DNA of 11,473 nt, taken from positions 1 through 11,473 of the forward strand of contig DGUF01000183.1 in NCBI GenBank assembly GCA_002394525.1, read 5' to 3'. Made by a program: the position numbers and the translations under genes. The notes beneath the pieces are model-generated. The model saw nothing but the letters and a program-made list of their open reading frames with translations. It searched no databases and had not been told where the DNA came from. Shown here piece after piece: positions 7,407 through 11,473 of the stretch (its first letter is position 1; every line of letters starts with the position of its first letter). The stretch comes from Lachnospiraceae bacterium UBA4317. GTDB taxonomy: Bacteria > Bacillota_A > Clostridia > Lachnospirales > Lachnospiraceae.

Positions 7407-7643
7407 TCAGATCTCCACGCCATAAGCGGCCAGGACTTCCTTGCCCTTGTTGTAATCCGTGAAGCCCATGACATCGACCGTGCTGATCTGGATGTCAAAC
7501 ATCTCCTCAAAATCGGCCATGAGATCCATGTGGGCAAGAGAATCCCATTCCTTGATCCCCCTGTACTTCAGGGTGGGCAGATCTTCTTTTTTCACTTTGA
7601 ACATTCTGATAAATTCTCTGTCATATTTTTCGAGGTTGGTCAT
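7407..7643 (-). CDS. Acyl carrier protein
   Basis: A 78-residue standalone carrier protein. WDSLAHMDLM contains the DSL phosphopantetheine site, with Ser35 the attachment residue. The length and acidic helix II/III (ADFEEMFDIQIS) fit the family. It is divergent from the housekeeping fatty-acid ACP, which usually reads GADSLDTVELVM, and resembles dedicated carriers found next to AMP ligases in secondary-metabolite or polysaccharide-modification loci. AGGAGG lies 9 bases before the ATG. It lies 45 bases after the dehydratase fusion and 5 bases before the MBL hydrolase. It probably carries the acyl group processed by the surrounding enzymes. No phosphopantetheinyl transferase is in the window, so it must be activated by one encoded elsewhere. 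Confidence 0.92.
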   Translation of the reverse strand: MTNLEKYDREFIRMFKVKKEDLPTLKYRGIKEWDSLAHMDLMADFEEMFDIQISTVDVMGFTDYNKGKEVLAAYGVEI

Positions 7644-7688
7644 TAAGGGATTCCTCCTGAATAGCTGAATATTATTTGCAAAGTGTTT

Positions 7689-8408
7689 CTACCGCATGGC
7701 CAGGGTGATCTCGGCCTCCGCGCACAGCTTTTCATCTGCAAGGGCCTGGCACCGGCAGATGACGACCCCGATATCGCGGCGCTCTTCCTTGAGGGCGGCG
7801 CGGAGCTGGACAGTCGTGCCCGGCAGAAGCTTTCGGACAAAGCGGACCCGCCCGATCTCCATCAGGAGGGGGGTCTTGCCAGCATAGCAGTCCCGTGTCA
7901 TGGCCAGGATATCAGCGGTCTGGGCCATGGCCTCTGTCGCGAGGACGCCCGGAAAGACCGGTTCCTCCGGAAAATGTCCTTTAAAAAGTTCCCACGAGGG
8001 ATCCAGCCAGAGCTCGGCGGCAGCCTCTCTTCCCGGGATCAGCCGCGTGACCTTATCCACAAACAGCATGGGCGGCCGGTGGGGCAGGATGGCTTCGATC
8101 TGCGCCCGGTCCAGGGTGCGGACCTCTTCATCCGCAATGAGCTCCCTGATCCGGTCTCTGGCCGGCAGCAGGTCCGCGAAGCCGCCGATGTTGATCTGCC
8201 TGTAGGTGGGCACGGCGAGGTTCAGTGTCGAGGTACAGGCATTGGCACACCCGTTCACGATCAGGACGGCCGCGTAGGGTTTTCCCGGCCCGGCGTTTAC
8301 AAAGGTCAGGTCCGGCAGGAGCTTCTGCAGCTTTTTGACCACATTGACACGGTCATAGGTCGGGTTGCATCCGCCGCAGTAGCGGATACCGATTTCAGTG
8401 ACAGACAT
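7689..8408 (-). CDS. CGGC Cys-rich domain fused to FabZ-like dehydratase
   Basis: A 239-residue two-part protein. Residues about 1-95 form a small domain with CGGC (Cys11, Cys14) followed by NPTYDR, and NGCANAC (Cys54, Cys58), a pattern suited to binding a metal ion or Fe-S cluster; I do not know its family by name. Residues about 100-239 are a FabZ-type hotdog dehydratase: ILPHRPPMLFVDKV, then GHFPEEPVFPGVLATEAMAQ. His145 and Glu159 have the 14-residue spacing of the FabZ catalytic pair, so the site looks active on 3-hydroxyacyl-ACP. The open frame runs upstream to 8606, but that part is only a shadow of the NifU-like gene; the ATG at 8408 has GGGAGGAG directly upstream. The gene lies 38 bases after the NifU-like gene and 45 bases before ACP. 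The fusion itself is the oddity. Confidence 0.85.
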   Translation of the reverse strand: MSVTEIGIRYCGGCNPTYDRVNVVKKLQKLLPDLTFVNAGPGKPYAAVLIVNGCANACTSTLNLAVPTYRQINIGGFADLLPARDRIRELIADEEVRTLDRAQIEAILPHRPPMLFVDKVTRLIPGREAAAELWLDPSWELFKGHFPEEPVFPGVLATEAMAQTADILAMTRDCYAGKTPLLMEIGRVRFVRKLLPGTTVQLRAALKEERRDIGVVICRCQALADEKLCAEAEITLAMR

Positions 8409-8446
8409 GTCTCCTCCCTTCAAAAAATGCCCCGGCAGATCCTGCT

Positions 8447-8755
8447 TTACGCCTTTTCCGCGCGGCGCCTGCGAAGGATCTCGCGGGCCTGGTCCATGAG
8501 TTCCTGGCTGACCACGGTCTCCAGAACAGCTTTGCGTACTCCCGGCACATGCTCGACCAGTTCCTTGTTGATCAGGTCTTCGCTGGTCAGGTCCGCGGCG
8601 GAACATCCGGCGCAGGCACCCTTCATGCGGAAATAGACGACCCCGTCCTCAACGCGGAGCACTTCCATATCTCCGCCATGCGTGGCCAGAAGCGGACGGA
8701 CATATTCATCCAGAGCGGCCTCGATAGTTCCACGATCAATTGCTGTATTGCTCAT
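8447..8755 (-). CDS. NifU C-terminal-domain Fe-S scaffold/carrier-like protein
   Basis: A 102-residue protein made only of the NifU C-terminal (Nfu) domain, which binds a [4Fe-4S] cluster at the interface of two subunits and delivers it to client proteins. Visible features are LDEYVRPLLATHGGDMEV, RVEDGVVYFRMKGACAGCSAAD with the CxxC cysteines Cys48 and Cys51, and a C-terminal segment of the usual length. An upstream ATG at 8791 is open in frame, but AGGAGG sits 9 bases before the ATG at 8755, which is chosen. The helix at the end is Arg-rich (REILRRRRAEKA). It is the first gene of the acyl cluster. Its neighbour carries a four-cysteine domain, which could be a cluster client; that link is inferred from context only. 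It could alternatively serve general Fe-S assembly. Confidence 0.9.
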   Translation of the reverse strand: MSNTAIDRGTIEAALDEYVRPLLATHGGDMEVLRVEDGVVYFRMKGACAGCSAADLTSEDLINKELVEHVPGVRKAVLETVVSQELMDQAREILRRRRAEKA

Positions 8756-8783
8756 ACCGACACTCCTCCTGATAGTAATATCT

Positions 8784-8850
8784 TCCTGCAACTACTCTAC
8801 CATGAAAACACTCCTGCAACTATTCCGTTTCTGGCACATTTTGTGCAAAA
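8784..8850 (-). promoter_or_regulatory. Candidate promoter/operator region of the acyl cluster
   Basis: The upstream terminator ends near 8847, so the cluster needs its own promoter here. On the - strand, TTGCAC is followed after 18 bases by AATAGT, a weak -35/-10 pair. The 11-bp sequence TAGTTGCAGGA occurs twice in direct orientation (8812-8822 and 8784-8794), 28 bases apart. The first copy overlaps the proposed -10 and the second lies in the early leader, a geometry compatible with a repressor site. Promoter strength and regulator are unknown. Confidence 0.3.
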
Positions 8851-8890
8851 AAATAAAACGGGGATGGTTATGATCGTGAACCATCCCCGT
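8847..8890 (-). terminator. Intrinsic terminator downstream of the FMN oxidoreductase
   Basis: A perfect 12-bp stem (ACGGGGATGGTT / AACCATCCCCGT) at 8858-8890 with a 9-base loop. Read on the - strand it is followed by TTTTATTTTTTT. It lies about 118 bases beyond the stop codon at 9008 and separates that gene from the acyl cluster. Confidence 0.9.
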
Positions 8891-8922
8891 CGACTGCCCT
8901 TTTTCAGGCCCGCCCGTCAAAA

Positions 8923-8995
8923 GCGCATTTTGCGCCTTGCACAGGCTTTGCCTGATTCACGGCCGGTCTTCTGCTGACAGAAGTTCAGCCCGGCC
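8923..8995. other. Series of small hairpins in the 3' untranslated stretch
   Basis: Three compact inverted repeats lie between the FMN oxidoreductase and its terminator. GCGCA/TGCGC is at 8923-8935, CAGGC/GCCTG at 8942-8954, and GGCCGG/CCGGCC at 8961-8995, with a nested CTTCTG/CAGAAG at 8968-8983. None has a good T-run. They may be RNA-stabilising structure or relics of intergenic repeats. Confidence 0.4.
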
Positions 8996-9007
8996 CCCTG
9001 CCTCTTT

Positions 9008-9640
9008 CTATCTCACAAAGTTTGTGAAGGTCCTCTTTTTCGTCTCGGGCGGATCGATCTTTCCCTTTGCCGCGTCAATGACCTTGACGGTCCAGGCAAT
9101 ATTCCGGGCCAGTTTGGCCACGACCTCCATGCCCTCGATGTCCTGCTGCACTTCACCGGGGTCGGCCCCGTGGACGGCCCCCCAGTAGTCGCTGGTCACG
9201 ATCACCATTTCCATGGCATCCATAATGCCCAGCAGCTGCTGATAAGTCTCCATACCGCCGGATCTGCGGAGGGTACAGATGGCCGCCCCGACCTTGTGGT
9301 GGAACTGGTTTTCGCCGCAGCCGGCCGCCAGCATGACCCGGTCCATGACACACTTCATGCCGCCCGCGATCCCGCCGTGGTAGACCGGGGATGCCAGGAT
9401 GATCTCGTCCGCCCCGATGCACTTGTCGATGATCTCATTGACCATGTCGTCCTTCTGCACGCAGTGCAGGGTCCCATTGTCCAGACAGTGGTAACAGGCC
9501 ATGCAGGGGTGAACCTTCGGCCCCGGCTGCAGGACCTCAAAATCGATCCCTTCTCTGGAGAATTCCCCTGCCATGACCTCGAGACATTGCGAGATATTGC
9601 CTCCCCTGCGGGGAGATCCGTTGATAGCGACAACCTTCAT
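9008..9640 (-). CDS. Iron-sulfur-flavoprotein-like NAD(P)H:FMN oxidoreductase
   Basis: A 210-residue flavodoxin-fold protein of the NADPH-dependent FMN reductase group. The N-terminus MKVVAINGSPRRGGN gives the phosphate-binding loop for FMN (residues 8-15), and ILASPVYHGGIAGGMK is the second flavin loop. Cysteines at 46, 49, 52 and 60 (CMACYHC, then C after 7 residues) form the compact CX2CX2CX7C pattern of archaeal/clostridial iron-sulfur flavoproteins, which bind a [4Fe-4S] cluster and move electrons between ferredoxin and acceptors such as quinones, O2 or peroxide. AAAGGAGG lies 5 bases before the ATG. It is flanked by a leader hairpin and a strong terminator and so is probably monocistronic. 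The physiological acceptor is unknown, and some relatives with these cysteines may lack a cluster. Confidence 0.88.
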   Translation of the reverse strand: MKVVAINGSPRRGGNISQCLEVMAGEFSREGIDFEVLQPGPKVHPCMACYHCLDNGTLHCVQKDDMVNEIIDKCIGADEIILASPVYHGGIAGGMKCVMDRVMLAAGCGENQFHHKVGAAICTLRRSGGMETYQQLLGIMDAMEMVIVTSDYWGAVHGADPGEVQQDIEGMEVVAKLARNIAWTVKVIDAAKGKIDPPETKKRTFTNFVR

Positions 9641-9669
9641 GACAGCCTCCTTTCGTCTGCACTCATTTC

Positions 9670-9704
9670 AAAAAGACCTGCAGAAGCCGGAATTCTGCAG
9701 GTCT
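9670..9704 (-). terminator. Terminator-like hairpin after the MATE gene, in the next gene's leader
   Basis: A perfect 12-bp inverted repeat (AGACCTGCAGAA / TTCTGCAGGTCT, 7-base loop) is followed on the - strand by TTTTT and then GAAATG. It lies 115 bases past the stop of the second MATE gene and only 30 bases before the start codon of the FMN oxidoreductase. It may end MATE transcripts, or act as an attenuator in the downstream leader. Confidence 0.6.
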
Positions 9705-9752
9705 CAAAATCAGGTACTATTCATTTCCCGGATGTACAGTTTTCTAAAAATT

Positions 9753-9758
9753 ATTATA
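9753..9758 (-). promoter_or_regulatory. Candidate -10 box for the FMN oxidoreductase
   Basis: A consensus TATAAT on the - strand sits in an otherwise GC-rich gap (GGCGGCTATAATAATTTTTAG). The -35 position at 17-base spacing reads TTTCCT, a poor match. Transcription from here would give a leader of about 105 bases containing the 9670-9704 hairpin. Confidence 0.4.
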
Positions 9759-9818
9759 GCCGCCTTTTTCCCGGGAGGAAAGCCCGGAGAAACGGGGTGG
9801 GACGGCCTTCCCGCCGCG

Positions 9819-11204
9819 TCAGTCTCTTGTCAGGTGTTTGATCCACTTGCCGCTGCGGACCCGCAAAAAGATGGGCAGCCCCTTGAAGATCTGGTCCGAC
9901 TGGATGCAGAGCACCACAAGGGGGACCGGCAGCTTCCAGACGAAGGCCGCCAGGAGGGAGAGCGGCATGACGATGCCCCAGACGCTGATCGTGTTGAGCA
10001 GAAGGGAGAACTTGGTGTCTCCGCTTCCGCGCAGGACGCCGTTGCAGACCGGCATCTGGTAGGACATGCCGATCATGACGAAGCTCATGACGATCATGAT
10101 CTGGTCCGCCAGACGCAGAGCGTTGGGCGTCAGACTGTAGTGGGCCAGAAGAGGCTTTCTCAGGATAAAGAGCAGGAAGGCCAGGACCAGACCGACGCAG
10201 AGGTTGAGGACAGAAATGGTCCGGGCATCGGACCGGATCCTTTTCCTGTTGCCCCTGCCGACCGTCTGTCCCATCACGACCGCCGTCGCCGAGGCCATGG
10301 CGGATACCACCACCTTCAGATACTGATAAAAGGTCGTCGCCACCGAATTGGCCGCGATGGCATCCGAGGCATCCGGCCCCGGCAGGTGACCCAGGATGGC
10401 CGTCTGCATAGGGACGGAGACCGCCCACAGAAGGCCCGCCAGCATGACCGGGATGGCGACCCGGATAAAGTCCCCGGCCAGCTGCCGGTCGCTCGACAGA
10501 AAGTTCTCGGAGAAGAGCTCCAGCTTTTTATCCTTGAAGCGGATATAATACACTACGATCGCCAGTTCCAGGATCCGGGCCGTCAGCGTACCGATCGCCG
10601 CGCCCCGGATCCCCATCTCCGGAAAACCGAAATGGCCGAAGATCAGCGTGTAATTGATCGTCGCATTCACCAGCAGAGAAATCACAGAGATGTAAAAGGA
10701 GATCTTGACCGTCCCGACACAGCGCAGAGACGACATCAGTACATTGGTCAGGATAAAAAGAGGGAAGGTAAAAAGGATGATCTGCATATAGAGCATGCCC
10801 TGCCCGATGATCTCCGGATCCCTGGTGAAAAAGCCCAGGATCGGCGCCGGAAACAGAGCACAGGCCAAAGCAAAAAACAGACCGCAGCCGAGTCCCAGCT
10901 TCAGCGCCAGACCCGTGATCCTGCGCACCGGCGACATCCGCCCCTGCCCGTAATACTGGGAGGCCAGAATGATATTGGAATCACAGACCGTGATCGACGT
11001 CTGCTGGACCAGGAAAAATATCTGGTTGACCGTCGCCGCCCCCGACAGGGACGTCTGCGAATAGCTTCCCATCATGACATTGTCGATCATGTTCACACTG
11101 TAGGCCACCAGATTCTGCAGCGCCACCATGATAAAAATGGAAAACAACTGCCTGTAAAAAGACCTGTCCTTTGTAAAAAACGAATTTTCCGAAACTCTCT
11201 CCAC
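9819..11204 (-). CDS. MATE family efflux transporter (second), GTG start
   Basis: A 461-residue MatE-type membrane exporter with about 12 hydrophobic segments. Characteristic parts are NMIDNVMMGSYSQTSLSGAATVNQI near the N-terminus, SQYYGQGR, FGFPEMGIRGAAIGT in the middle, AVSVPMQTAILGHL, MGQTVGRGNRKRIR and NGVLRGSGDTKFSLL in the second half. The frame opens further up, but GGAGGAG stands just before the GTG at 11204 (spacing about 6-8 bases). The extra N-terminal codons would encode a Cys-rich, non-MATE-like stretch, so GTG is chosen; the ATG at 11261 is the main alternative. It is only distantly similar to the first MATE protein and is not a recent duplicate. Its substrate is unknown. Confidence 0.9.
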   Translation of the reverse strand: MERVSENSFFTKDRSFYRQLFSIFIMVALQNLVAYSVNMIDNVMMGSYSQTSLSGAATVNQIFFLVQQTSITVCDSNIILASQYYGQGRMSPVRRITGLALKLGLGCGLFFALACALFPAPILGFFTRDPEIIGQGMLYMQIILFTFPLFILTNVLMSSLRCVGTVKISFYISVISLLVNATINYTLIFGHFGFPEMGIRGAAIGTLTARILELAIVVYYIRFKDKKLELFSENFLSSDRQLAGDFIRVAIPVMLAGLLWAVSVPMQTAILGHLPGPDASDAIAANSVATTFYQYLKVVVSAMASATAVVMGQTVGRGNRKRIRSDARTISVLNLCVGLVLAFLLFILRKPLLAHYSLTPNALRLADQIMIVMSFVMIGMSYQMPVCNGVLRGSGDTKFSLLLNTISVWGIVMPLSLLAAFVWKLPVPLVVLCIQSDQIFKGLPIFLRVRSGKWIKHLTRD

Positions 11205-11271
11205 GTCAATCTCCTCCGCCGACGAACATTTCTTAATACTGTAAGCACAAAAACAGAACATTTCTTTCAAT

Positions 11272-11291
11272 ATCCTGCACAATCCTGCACA
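11272..11291. promoter_or_regulatory. Tandem 10-bp direct repeat upstream of the second MATE gene
   Basis: ATCCTGCACA occurs twice back to back (11272-11281 and 11282-11291), about 70 bases upstream of the GTG start. Contiguous 10-bp repeats place two identical sites on the same face of the helix, as some dimeric regulators prefer. No convincing -35/-10 pair was found beside it. Confidence 0.3.
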
Positions 11292-11380
11292 GGTTACATC
11301 TTAACATATGCATAGCCCCATGATGCGGAAACGGAGGCGACTCCCTCCCGCCCGATTCCCAATCATAGCACAGACACCGG

Positions 11381-11473
11381 AACGGGGACAGAGGCCTGAG
11401 AATTATTTTTGCAGTCGGTTTCGGGGACAGGGGGGTGTGACAGGGGGACAGGTGTGACAGGGGGACAGGCACT
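11381..11473. repeat. REP-like tandem repeat cut by the right edge
   Basis: Several GGGGACAG motifs occur here. Two exact tandem copies of the 17-mer TGTGACAGGGGGACAGG lie at 11436-11452 and 11453-11469, preceded by related copies at about 11383 and 11423. The style matches the other GGGAC-centred intergenic repeats in the window. The array continues beyond the window. The preceding gap, from about 11292 to 11380, shows no gene or clear signal. Confidence 0.7.

Noticed and set aside
8409..8606. 66-residue N-terminal extension of the CGGC-FabZ protein
   Set aside because: It overlaps the NifU-like gene in another frame and has a Gly/Pro/Arg-rich shadow composition. A strong ribosome binding site stands directly before the internal ATG at 8408.
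2142..8755. Bioluminescence (lux) operon
   Set aside because: Only the LuxC and LuxE families are present; there is no luciferase alpha or beta subunit or LuxD, and these two families also occur outside luminous bacteria.
11205..11282. 26-residue N-terminal extension of the second MATE protein from a TTG codon
   Set aside because: The TTG has no good ribosome binding site and the extra residues are Cys-rich and not MATE-like. GGAGGAG precedes the GTG at 11204.
9573..11315. 580-codon open frame on the + strand opposite the second MATE gene
   Set aside because: Its product is rich in Asp, Gln, His, Arg and Gly with no recognisable domain or membrane segments. It is a mirror of a GC-rich coding frame, and the opposite strand encodes a clear MATE protein.
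11233..11472. 79-codon open frame on the - strand at the right edge
   Set aside because: It runs through the REP-like repeats, has no ribosome binding site I can identify, and overlaps the upstream region of the MATE gene.

Overview
The window looks like a chromosomal segment of a GC-rich Bacillota, most likely a clostridial/Lachnospiraceae-type organism. This rests on strong AGGAGG-type ribosome binding sites, compact operons, MATE exporters, clostridial-style Fe-S flavoproteins and REP-like 'GGGAC' repeats between genes. It is an inference; no marker gene fixes the taxon. No rRNA, tRNA, CRISPR array, transposase or phage gene was seen.

Layout from left to right: a partial REP-like repeat (1-48); a MATE-family exporter on the + strand (69-1475); a strong hairpin terminator between convergent genes (1486-1522); a PaaI-type hotdog thioesterase on the - strand (1558-1968); an array of REP-like hairpin units (1995-2136); a seven-gene - strand cluster (2142-8755); a - strand terminator (8847-8890); an iron-sulfur-flavoprotein-like FMN oxidoreductase on the - strand (9008-9640) with a hairpin in its leader; a second MATE exporter on the - strand (9819-11204), best read from a GTG start; and another REP-like tandem repeat running off the right edge (about 11381-11473).

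The core is the seven-gene cluster, transcribed right to left: NifU C-terminal-like scaffold, a fusion of a Cys-rich CGGC domain with a FabZ-like dehydratase, an acyl carrier protein, a metallo-beta-lactamase-fold hydrolase, a LuxE-type acyl-protein synthetase, a LuxC-type acyl reductase, and an AMP-forming acyl ligase. LuxC plus LuxE is the fatty-acid reductase pair that makes aldehyde in luminous bacteria, but no luciferase genes are present. The inferred chemistry is: activate an acid, carry it on the ACP, possibly dehydrate a 3-hydroxyacyl group, release it (the MBL hydrolase could play the LuxD role), then re-activate it and reduce it to an aldehyde. There is no ketosynthase or ketoreductase, so chain building must happen elsewhere. 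The product is unknown.

Several proteins here carry Ala/Ser/Glu-rich low-complexity insertions. The one in the LuxC homologue is encoded by an in-frame 21-bp tandem repeat. Long antisense open frames opposite most of these genes are treated as artefacts of GC-rich coding DNA.
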